A stretch of DNA of 6,198 bases from an uncultured Xanthobacteraceae bacterium. Lineage in GTDB: Bacteria > Pseudomonadota > Alphaproteobacteria > Rhizobiales > Xanthobacteraceae. This document shows, in pieces, positions 1-5,497 of this stretch. The translations under genes and the position numbers were made by a program. The number at the start of each line of letters is the position of its first letter. Position 1 is the first letter of the stretch. Location of the stretch: assembly GCA_955652195.1 (NCBI GenBank), contig CATPBC010000444.1, forward strand, positions 1-6,198, given 5' to 3'. The notes beneath the pieces are model-generated. The model was not told where the DNA came from and searched no databases. It worked only from the letters and a program-made list of their open reading frames with translations.

Positions 1-858
1 GAGCATGTCGCCTACGGCGATACCGGCGTCGTGATCTATTGCAACAGCGTGTGCGGCGCGCGTTCGAATTTCGAGGGTGGGCCTTCGGCCTTGAGTGCCG
101 GCCTCACCGGGCGCACGCCGCGTTACGGCTATCATCTCGACGCGCATCGGCAGGCGACTTTTTTGGTCGAACTGTCTTGGACGCCACGCGAGCTCAACGA
201 TTGGGGCGCGCTCGGCGGCGTTGTCGGCCGCTTGGCCGGCGACTATTCGCAAGTGCCGGCGCTGGTCGGAATCGAGCGCGTGCCGGGGCCGGACGAGATG
301 AAGCATTTCGGCGCGGCGCTGGCGAGCTTCGGCTCAGTGGCGCTGTTTCACATTGCCGGCGTGACGCCCGAGGCGGTGCACCTCGCCGATATGGTCCCGT
401 CTGGTCCAGCATTGCCTACACACGCGGTCGGTGAAGCGGATATCCGCGCATTCGAGCAGCGCTATGCCAAGGACATCGGCGCAGTCGATCTTGTCGTATT
501 CTCCGCCCCGCAGCTCAGCCTCATGGAAATGCAAAAATTGGCGGGCTTGCTTGACGGCCGGAACGTCAAGATTCCGCTGCTTGCGGTCACCAGCCCTCAG
601 GTGAAGCCGGATTGCGACAGGCTAGGGCTCACCGCGCGGATTGAAGGGGCGGGCGGCACCGTGCTGTCCGGCATGTGCTTTTATCAGAGCTATGCGCGGG
701 AAATGGCTGAAGCCAATGGCTGGCATCGCCTCGCAACCAACTCGGCCAAGCTCGTCAATATCATCGGCGGTTACGGCTATCGCCCGGTGCTGCTTTCGAT
801 GGAGCGCTGCGTCGAAGCGGCCTGCGCGGGCGGCAAGATCGGCGCGGGAGCCTACTAA
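1..858 (+). CDS. Aconitase X catalytic (large) subunit, DUF521 family, 3' part (5' end outside window)
   Basis: The frame is open from base 1, so the gene starts upstream; 285 codons plus TAA are visible. The family's large subunit is usually about 400 residues, so roughly the first 110-130 are missing. The family is recognised from the Cys-bearing segment VVIYCNSVCGARSN (visible residues 10-23), the GMCFYQSYAREM segment (Cys226) and the C-terminal ATNSAK motif followed by a Gly-rich end. Cys14, Cys18 and Cys226 are candidate Fe-S or metal ligands, judged by their position in family motifs. AcnX enzymes are cytosolic dehydratases made of this domain plus a small swivelling domain; characterised members dehydrate cis-3-hydroxy-L-proline (bacteria) or mevalonate 5-phosphate (archaea). 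The small subunit is encoded next, so this is the split two-subunit form. The substrate here is unknown: no proline racemase, pyrroline reductase or mevalonate gene is visible. The stop codon lies inside a palindromic repeat. Family certain, substrate open. Confidence 0.88.
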   Translation, partial: EHVAYGDTGVVIYCNSVCGARSNFEGGPSALSAGLTGRTPRYGYHLDAHRQATFLVELSWTPRELNDWGALGGVVGRLAGDYSQVPALVGIERVPGPDEMKHFGAALASFGSVALFHIAGVTPEAVHLADMVPSGPALPTHAVGEADIRAFEQRYAKDIGAVDLVVFSAPQLSLMEMQKLAGLLDGRNVKIPLLAVTSPQVKPDCDRLGLTARIEGAGGTVLSGMCFYQSYAREMAEANGWHRLATNSAKLVNIIGGYGYRPVLLSMERCVEAACAGGKIGAGAY

Positions 859-897
859 AGCGAAATGCCGTTATGTTGAATCATCATTTCGCTTTAG
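855..897. repeat. Perfect 13-bp inverted repeat, left half of a Rhizobiales-type intergenic element
   Basis: CTAAAGCGAAATG (855-867) is exactly complementary to CATTTCGCTTTAG (885-897), with a 17-base loop. The TAA stop of the upstream gene (856-858) is part of the left arm. The right arm runs straight into a second palindrome at 912-952; I recognise this combination (CATTTCGCTTTAG followed by TTTGAGCATGATC) from memory as a dispersed intergenic repeat in Bradyrhizobium and relatives. In RNA it would form a stable hairpin between the two AcnX subunit genes. Confidence 0.8.
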
Positions 898-911
898 CTT
901 ATTGTTTGAGC

Positions 912-952
912 ATGATCTTTTCCGAAAACCGGTATCCACTTTTCGGGATCAT
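912..952. repeat. Imperfect palindrome, right half of the intergenic element (GATC...CCGAAAA/TTTTCGG...GATC)
   Basis: ATGATC (912-917) pairs with GATCAT (947-952), and CCGAAAA (922-928) pairs with TTTTCGG (940-946). The four T at 918-921 bulge out and the loop is 11 bases (929-939). This gives a 13-bp interrupted stem. The element ends only 6 bases before the ATG of the small-subunit gene, so its 3' arm, including GGGA at 945-948, occupies the place where the ribosome binding site should be. This resembles dispersed extragenic palindromes of Rhizobiales; the copy number here cannot be judged from one window. Confidence 0.8.
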
Positions 953-958
953 CCTCTA

Positions 959-1372
959 ATGAGCGGGAAAATTTTTTACGCTGCCGCGGGCATGGGCCGC
1001 AAAGTGCAGGCGAAAGCGCTGGTCGCGAGCGACGGTTTCTCGGCGCGTTACGATCTCGATCGTATCCGCGGTGTGTTCTCGCGGCCGGAGCACAGGCTCG
1101 CCGGCGAAAGTTACCAAGGCCGAGTATTGGTACTGGACGCTGCCAAGGGCGGCGTCGCCACCGCCTGGATGCTGCACGAGATGAAGGCGCGCGGTGTGAT
1201 GCCGGCGGCTTTGGTGTTGAATCGGGCCAATCCGATCATGGTTCAGGGCGCGGCGCTCGCTGACTTCACCATGATTTCGGGATTTGATCTCGATATCACC
1301 AAAGCCATTCCGAACGGCGCGCAAGTAGAAGTCGATCCGCAAGCCGAACGCCCGTTCATTCGGGTGCTTTGA
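959..1372 (+). CDS. Aconitase X small (swivelling) subunit, DUF126 family
   Basis: 137 residues, the usual size for a stand-alone AcnX swivelling domain. Family features are the GESYQGRVLVLD segment (49-60), the following Gly loop AAKGGVATAW (61-70), the GVMPAALVLNRANPIMVQGAAL segment (79-100) and the C-terminal strand with GAQVEVDP. It supplies the mobile domain that closes over the active site of the large subunit encoded just upstream. The ATG at 959 is chosen because the family begins a few residues before the first strand (KIFYAAAG); the open frame continues back to 641 but that stretch overlaps the large-subunit gene and the repeat. No strong Shine-Dalgarno is seen; GGGA at 945-948 is the only candidate. 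Oddity: the loop reads KGGVATA where I expect a Ser-rich G-[RK]-GSS-type motif, and the usual SFWGG-type segment reads FSARYDLD (27-34). Family call is firm; catalysis may differ from described members. Confidence 0.85.
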   Translation: MSGKIFYAAAGMGRKVQAKALVASDGFSARYDLDRIRGVFSRPEHRLAGESYQGRVLVLDAAKGGVATAWMLHEMKARGVMPAALVLNRANPIMVQGAALADFTMISGFDLDITKAIPNGAQVEVDPQAERPFIRVL

Positions 1373-1379
1373 ATTGATT

Positions 1380-1406
1380 CCGTCATCCTCAGGGTGACGG
1401 GTCACC
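1380..1406. terminator. Overlapping hairpins between convergent genes, possible bidirectional terminator
   Basis: The 46-base gap between the two converging stop codons holds two mutually exclusive hairpins. One is CCGTCA (1380-1385) with TGACGG (1395-1400), extended by a T-G pair. The other is a perfect GGTGAC (1393-1398), GG, GTCACC (1401-1406). Neither is followed by a clear T run on either strand, so a classical Rho-independent terminator is not shown. The CGTCATCCTCAGG start also resembles fragments of dispersed repeats seen in Rhizobiales genomes. Confidence 0.35.
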
Positions 1407-1418
1407 GCAGTGCCAACT

Positions 1419-2087
1419 TCAAATAACTTCTTTCGTCTTGTCGTCGGTCTCACCGTAACGGCGCAGCGTCGCCGGCTTGGTGCCGGCATAATGCCGCTCC
1501 AGCCCAGGCGCGATCTTGGCGTTCTCGCGCTCGAACAGGCTGTTGCCGGCGAGGTCGCTCTCGACCAGGAACGGGCCGAACTTCTCCACTTCGAGCACCC
1601 AGACCGCTTGCGCCAGCCCGAGTTCCTCGAGCCAGTAGACTCCGGCGACGCGCTTGATGCCGCGGCCGAGTAGGGCGCCGGTGCCATAACCGACGGTCGT
1701 CAGATAGACCGCATTATTCGGCACAAAAGATTGGCGATAGGTCTCGGACGTCATGCCGCCCTTGCCGATGATGATGTTGCAACCGGACAGCCGGAACCAG
1801 CCGTCGAGCCATTGCGCGAAGCGAAATGAAGCGGTCGCCGTCACCGCGCCAACGGTGTAGCTGCCGTCCGGATTGATGCTGGCCGCCGGCGAGCAATGGA
1901 AATTGGTGATGCCGAGCGCGTCCTTGCCCGCCGGCATGCCGAATCCGTCGGCGATCGCGCGCTGGTAGACGCCCTCGCGCGCGGTAAAAAGCCGGCCGGC
2001 AAGATAAGCGACCGAACCGATCTCCAATTGGCGGAGGTCTTCGGTGCGCGCCGGAAGATTGAGATGGATGGTTTTAAGTTCGCTCAT
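1419..2087 (-). CDS. Class I fumarase/tartrate dehydratase family, beta (C-terminal domain) subunit
   Basis: 222 residues, matching the small subunit of two-subunit Fe-S hydro-lyases (Fumerase_C; TtdB is about 200). Family landmarks are the VAYLAGRLFTARE segment (26-38), IIIGKGGMT (105-113), the segment AVWVLEVEKFGPFLV (161-175) and GNSLFE (181-186). With the alpha subunit encoded 25 bases upstream it would form the enzyme that reversibly hydrates fumarate to malate, or dehydrates tartrate or a related hydroxy-diacid, in the cytosol. The motif that usually reads VGPTTSxRM reads VGAVTATASFRF (79-90), so the Pro, the Thr-Thr-Ser run and the Arg position all differ; that Arg contacts the substrate carboxylate in characterised fumarases. 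Fumarate is therefore not assured as substrate. The start is the only well-placed ATG; GGAAG lies about 13 bases before it. It is the last gene of the operon and converges on the AcnX pair. Confidence 0.85.
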   Translation of the reverse strand: MSELKTIHLNLPARTEDLRQLEIGSVAYLAGRLFTAREGVYQRAIADGFGMPAGKDALGITNFHCSPAASINPDGSYTVGAVTATASFRFAQWLDGWFRLSGCNIIIGKGGMTSETYRQSFVPNNAVYLTTVGYGTGALLGRGIKRVAGVYWLEELGLAQAVWVLEVEKFGPFLVESDLAGNSLFERENAKIAPGLERHYAGTKPATLRRYGETDDKTKEVI

Positions 2088-2112
2088 GTCATTCGGCAGC
2101 TTCCGCAGTCTT

Positions 2113-3072
2113 TCATTCCGCCGCTTCCGCGGCCTTGCGTCCCCATTCGATCGTCTCGCGGCGCATGTAATCGGTGAACCACATCGGATCGGTGGGGAAA
2201 GTCGCCTTGCCGTTGGCGAAAATGCGCGCGCATGCGCGGCGTGACGATAGACAGAACATGTGCACTGACATCGGCATGCCGCCGGTGTGGCAGTAGCCGA
2301 CCTCGATATGGCAATCGATCACCATGGAGGAGCCGACGAAGCCCATCGCGCCCATGCCGATGCTGTTGCCGAGTTCCTTGAATTCCTCTTCCAGCGCGGC
2401 GATGCGCGGGTCCGGGTTGCGCGATCCAACGATGCGCAGGCATGACGCCTGTTTGCCGAGCACCATGCTGGTGTCCTTGGAGCCGCCGAGCCCGATGCCG
2501 ACGATGGCCGGCTGGCAGGCAAGTCCGCGCTTGCCGAAGCCGACCAGCGTGTCGAGATAAAATCGCTTGATGCCCTCGATCCCGTCACCAGGGAACAGCA
2601 TGCGGTAATCCGTGCCGAACAGGCCGCCCTTGTGCACGGTGGTGAGTTCGATCCAATCGGCGTCGGGATGAAAGGCATATTCGATCTCCGGTGCATTGAT
2701 CCCGACATTGTTGTTGTGATCGGTGCGCCATAATGGATGTACCCGATTGGGTCGCAGCGGCACGCCTGTCGTCGCCCGCGCGGTGGCGCGGCGCAACGCC
2801 GCCTCGAGCGCGATCGGGCCGCCTTCGATCCGCGCTTCATTGCCGATTTTCACGTACCAGCGCGGCAGGCCGGTATCACCGCACATGGCGCGGCGGTCCT
2901 CTTTCGCCGCTTCGTAGTTCTCAAGCATGGCCTTGATGACAAACGCGGAGAGATCGCCCTTTTCGGTGTCGGCGCAGCGCCGCAAACCGTCGAGGTAATC
3001 GTCGGGGATTTCGATGGCGGCCTTCGCCATCAGCTCCTCGGCGGTACGTTGAAGGGATGCGAGGGGAATCAT
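2113..3072 (-). CDS. Class I fumarase/tartrate dehydratase family, alpha (Fe-S catalytic) subunit
   Basis: 319 residues from the ATG at 3072, close to the usual 280-310 of the alpha subunit. Three cysteines sit where the [4Fe-4S] ligands of class I fumarases are expected: Cys64 in MCGDTG, Cys186 in ACQPAIVGIGLGGS, and Cys261 in YCHTGG. The GIGLGG loop (192-197) and the MGAMGFVGSS segment (about 250-259) also fit. Tartrate dehydratase alpha of E. coli has, from memory, Arg instead of Cys at the third site, so this subunit looks more fumarase-like. The enzyme adds or removes water on a C4 dicarboxylate at the open iron of the cluster. The start at 3072 is preferred because its ATG overlaps the flavoprotein stop as ATGA, the style of two other junctions in this operon; an in-frame ATG at 3087 would add five residues. 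It is cotranscribed with the beta subunit and the Sdh-like complex, placing hydration next to succinate/fumarate interconversion. Confidence 0.87.
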   Translation of the reverse strand: MIPLASLQRTAEELMAKAAIEIPDDYLDGLRRCADTEKGDLSAFVIKAMLENYEAAKEDRRAMCGDTGLPRWYVKIGNEARIEGGPIALEAALRRATARATTGVPLRPNRVHPLWRTDHNNNVGINAPEIEYAFHPDADWIELTTVHKGGLFGTDYRMLFPGDGIEGIKRFYLDTLVGFGKRGLACQPAIVGIGLGGSKDTSMVLGKQASCLRIVGSRNPDPRIAALEEEFKELGNSIGMGAMGFVGSSMVIDCHIEVGYCHTGGMPMSVHMFCLSSRRACARIFANGKATFPTDPMWFTDYMRRETIEWGRKAAEAAE

Positions 3073-4814
3073 TTTGCTTTGCCGCATGCGGCTGCGATCG
3101 GATCGCGCAGCAGCGTCTCGCCCGGTTTGACATGGGTGAACAAGACCGGCGCGTCGGTCAGTTCAATCCGCCCGGCCTTCTGGCGGGCCACCGTGAATGT
3201 CGAGGTCGCCAGCTCGCCCGGTTCGGGAAAATCGGAACGATAATGCGCGCCGCGCGAATTTTCGCGCCGCAGCGCCGCCAGCGCAATCACGCGGCTGACC
3301 TCGCACAGCGAACGCAGATTGAGCCAGTCGTGCCAGGTCAAATTGAAGCGGCGATCGCCGTCAGAAATGCCGGTCGCGAGTAGTTCCGCTTCGATGTCGT
3401 CGACCACCTTTAATCCGTGTTCGATGCCGGTGCGATCGCGCACCACACCGACATAGTCCCACATTGTGTCGAGAAGCTTTTCCCGCAGCGCGTTGACATC
3501 GCCGGCCTGGCGCGAGAACGGCTGCTGCGCCCGCGCCAATTCGAAATCGAGTACGTTCGTATCGGGCGCGCGATGGCCTGGATTCCTGGCAATCCACTGC
3601 GGCATCACGTCGCCGGCAATGCCGCCGAAGACGGTCGAATTGGCGACACCGTTGCCGCCGAGCCGGTTGGCGCCGTGCATGCCGCTTGCATCCTCCCCGG
3701 CGACAAAAAGGCCAAAGCATTCGGTCGCCGTATCCACATCACAGACCAGCCCACCCATAAAATAGTGTGCCGTAGGCACCACTTCGACCAGTCCGCCGGC
3801 GAGATCGAAGCCGCAATCGCGGCAACGGTCGACCATGCCCTTGAATTCCTTGGCCACCTTGGCTGCGCCGAGATGGCTCATTTTGATATAGACCCCGCCG
3901 TTCGGCGTGGTCCGGCCGGCCTTCATCTCCGCATAGATGGCGCGGCTGACGACGTCGCGCGTGGTGCGCTCGAGCTTGGGATCGTAATCGGCCATGAAGC
4001 GATGCATGGCGCCATTGAGCAGATGCCCGCCGGCGCCGCGTAAGCCTTCTTCCAGCACCGTGCCGGTCATGCGCGTATCCGGTCCGGCCAGCAATCCGGT
4101 CGGATGGAACTGCACCATCTCCATGTCGCGCAGCGGCAAGCCGAGCCGCAGCGCCATGGCGAGGCCGTCCATGCTCTTGTCGCCAGACGGCGTGTGATAG
4201 CGATACATGGTCGGGCCGCCGCCGGTTGCCAGCAGCACGGCTCGGGCATTGACGAAGCGGAATGCTCCGCTGCGCACGTCGATCATAAGAACGCCGGCAA
4301 GCGCACCGTCTTTCGCCGGGATCAGCGCGACCGCGCGATGCTCTTCCAGGCGGCGGACCGGCTGCGCCCAGACTTGCTCCATCAGCCGGTTGATGAGCTC
4401 GATGCCGGTGAGATCGCCCTTGTGCACGGTGCGATCGAAGCTCTGCCCGGCGAAGGCCTTGCCGTGCAGCGTGCCGTCGGGATTGCGGTCGAAGAAACAG
4501 CCGATCTCGTTCTCCAGTTCGCGCACCCGCTCGACGGCGGTGGCGACCAGTGTCCAGGCGAGCTCCTGATGCGGCAGCCATTTGCCGCCCTCGATCGTGT
4601 CCATGAAATGGCGCTCGACCGAATCGCCGGGGTTGATCGCCACGTTGTAGCCGCCCTGCACCATGCGGGTGCAGCCGCATTTGCCGAGGAGGCCCTTGCT
4701 CGCGATCGTGACATCGAGATCGGGATTCGCTTTGAGCGCATGCAGCGCCGCAAACAGCCCGGCGCCGCCGGAGCCGAGGATCAAAATGTCGGTCTTGAGA
4801 TGCTCGACGTCCAT
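3069..4814 (-). CDS. sdhA: Succinate dehydrogenase/fumarate reductase-type flavoprotein subunit (variant)
   Basis: 581 residues, the usual size for SdhA/FrdA. The order is FAD dinucleotide fold GSGGAGL (14-20), VQGGYN (52-57), second FAD segment LLATGGG (194-200), capping domain with QFHPTG (235-240) and EEGLRGAGG (255-263), DVVSRA (287-292), PTAHYFMGG (347-355), ANRLGGNG (382-389), and a C-terminal helical domain ending in the usual HYRSDFPE segment (524-531). His237, Arg259, Arg291, His350 and Arg384 match the catalytic and carboxylate-binding residues of the family. Two departures stand out. The site that carries the covalently bound FAD in SdhA/FrdA (His in SHTxxAQGG) reads CTRMVQGG, with Cys48. 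Glu255 takes the place of the Thr of the TEGCRGEGG motif. The protein would oxidise succinate, or reduce fumarate or an analogue, passing electrons to the SdhB-like subunit. It starts 6 bases after the anchor gene and overlaps the hydro-lyase alpha gene by 4. L-aspartate oxidase is a homologue but is not found with membrane anchors. Confidence 0.88.
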   Translation of the reverse strand: MDVEHLKTDILILGSGGAGLFAALHALKANPDLDVTIASKGLLGKCGCTRMVQGGYNVAINPGDSVERHFMDTIEGGKWLPHQELAWTLVATAVERVRELENEIGCFFDRNPDGTLHGKAFAGQSFDRTVHKGDLTGIELINRLMEQVWAQPVRRLEEHRAVALIPAKDGALAGVLMIDVRSGAFRFVNARAVLLATGGGPTMYRYHTPSGDKSMDGLAMALRLGLPLRDMEMVQFHPTGLLAGPDTRMTGTVLEEGLRGAGGHLLNGAMHRFMADYDPKLERTTRDVVSRAIYAEMKAGRTTPNGGVYIKMSHLGAAKVAKEFKGMVDRCRDCGFDLAGGLVEVVPTAHYFMGGLVCDVDTATECFGLFVAGEDASGMHGANRLGGNGVANSTVFGGIAGDVMPQWIARNPGHRAPDTNVLDFELARAQQPFSRQAGDVNALREKLLDTMWDYVGVVRDRTGIEHGLKVVDDIEAELLATGISDGDRRFNLTWHDWLNLRSLCEVSRVIALAALRRENSRGAHYRSDFPEPGELATSTFTVARQKAGRIELTDAPVLFTHVKPGETLLRDPIAAACGKAK

Positions 4815-4820
4815 GAGAGT

Positions 4821-5171
4821 TCAGAACACGCGGGTCAGAAAAGCGAACGCGACAAGAGCCGACAGTGCCGCGGCAGCGGTGGCGAGCTGCTTCTGGCCGT
4901 CGCGCCAGTCGAAGTTTTCAATCACCAGAATGCGCAGGCCGCCGAGTAAATGAACGGTGAACAGGAACATGAGGCCGATTTCGGCGAGCTTGACCAGCGG
5001 CCGATCGGTCCAGCGCAGAAAATCTTCAAATCGCGCTTCGCTGTCGATTGCGAGACCAAGCGCGAGGAAGTGCAGCGGCAGGAAGATCGCGAGCGCCAGG
5101 CCGGAAAGCCGATGCACCATCGCGGCGATCCACAATGCGCTGCCGCGATGTTTGATTTGTCGCGCAATCAC
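4821..5171 (-). CDS. sdhC: Succinate dehydrogenase cytochrome b-type membrane anchor, SdhC-like
   Basis: 116 residues with three hydrophobic stretches (about 13-40, 62-84 and 96-114) expected to cross the inner membrane. HRLSG (20-24) in the first helix is the SdhC signature; by family comparison Arg21 and Ser23 line the quinone site. His74 in TVHLLGGLRIL matches the axial heme b ligand of SdhC (the H-x-x-x-G-x-R pattern). It anchors the flavoprotein/iron-sulfur dimer and passes electrons to or from quinone. The start is taken as the GTG at 5171, which overlaps the preceding stop as GTGA, gives the short polar N-terminus usual for SdhC, and leaves HRLSG at a normal distance from the start; the frame runs further upstream only as a shadow of the previous gene. 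No ATG is available before the first helix. The next gene starts 6 bases after its stop. Confidence 0.82.
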   Translation of the reverse strand: MIARQIKHRGSALWIAAMVHRLSGLALAIFLPLHFLALGLAIDSEARFEDFLRWTDRPLVKLAEIGLMFLFTVHLLGGLRILVIENFDWRDGQKQLATAAAALSALVAFAFLTRVF

Positions 5172-5497
5172 GGCAGCACCACGGCGGCAACGCCGCGCAT
5201 GCCAAGCAGCGCCAGCAGCAAACCGAATATGATGGCGCAGGCGCCGGCGCCGCGTTCGGAGAGCGGCGACCATTCGGTCAGTACGTTGCGCACGCCGATC
5301 GATGCGTGGATCGACACCGCCAAGACGAACAGCCCGTAGAACGACGCCCAGGCGATGCTGCCGCGGGTGCGCGCGAGAATGTCCGCGGCGCTGACGCCGT
5401 GCCGCGTTGCGTAGAAGATCACGGCGATGTGGATGAGAACGAGCGGCGCCATGATCGCGGCGGTGGCGCGCTGCCATACGTATAGGCGCACATTCAT
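5168..5497 (-). CDS. sdhD: Succinate dehydrogenase second membrane anchor, SdhD-like
   Basis: 109 residues with three predicted transmembrane helices (about 13-30, 48-69 and 85-108). His64 in SIHASIGVRNVLTEW is a likely heme b or quinone-site histidine: the same H-x-x-x-G-x-R-x-x pattern marks the heme ligand of SdhC/SdhD proteins. The first helix contains QRATAAIMAPLVLIHI (9-24), laid out like the HRxSG helix of the following SdhC-like gene, so the two anchors appear related. The name SdhD rests on the neighbour having the better SdhC signature; the two could be assigned the other way round. The ATG at 5497 overlaps the stop of the iron-sulfur subunit gene as ATGA, indicating translational coupling, and the gene ends in a GTGA overlap with the next anchor. 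An open frame extends upstream to 5623 but only inside the iron-sulfur gene. Confidence 0.8.
   Translation of the reverse strand: MNVRLYVWQRATAAIMAPLVLIHIAVIFYATRHGVSAADILARTRGSIAWASFYGLFVLAVSIHASIGVRNVLTEWSPLSERGAGACAIIFGLLLALLGMRGVAAVVLP

Noticed and set aside
855..952. CRISPR repeat or transposon end
   Set aside because: There is only one copy, no spacers and no transposase; the arms match a dispersed extragenic palindrome type instead.
641..958. Upstream extension of the DUF126 open frame to an ATG at 641, giving 243 residues
   Set aside because: It overlaps the AcnX large-subunit gene in another frame and runs through the palindromic repeat; the added residues are Arg/Ala/Pro-rich and do not resemble the family, which starts near 959.
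1..1372. Ordinary aconitase or the archaeal mevalonate-pathway dehydratase as the identity of the AcnX pair
   Set aside because: The DUF521/DUF126 split is AcnX, not AcnA/AcnB, and no mevalonate gene is visible; the inferred host group does not normally use that pathway.
956..1687. 243-codon open frame on the minus strand
   Set aside because: It lies antisense to the AcnX small-subunit gene and overlaps the hydro-lyase beta gene in another frame; the product is low-complexity and matches no family I know.
3073..3087. Alternative ATG at 3087 for the hydro-lyase alpha subunit
   Set aside because: It gives a 19-base overlap with the flavoprotein gene and adds only MRQSK; the ATGA overlap at 3072 matches the other operon junctions. 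It is not excluded.
3739..4680. 313-codon minus-strand open frame inside the flavoprotein gene
   Set aside because: Shifted-frame shadow of the flavoprotein gene, rich in Arg, Gly and Ala, with no domain.
3069..4814. L-aspartate oxidase (NadB) as the identity of the flavoprotein
   Set aside because: NadB also lacks the flavin-linking His, but it is a soluble oxidase; here the gene sits with iron-sulfur and two membrane-anchor genes and has Sdh-type length.
4104..4949. 281-codon open frame on the plus strand opposite the flavoprotein gene
   Set aside because: Antisense to a clearly recognised SdhA-type gene; long antisense frames are common in high-GC DNA, and the product has no recognisable motif.
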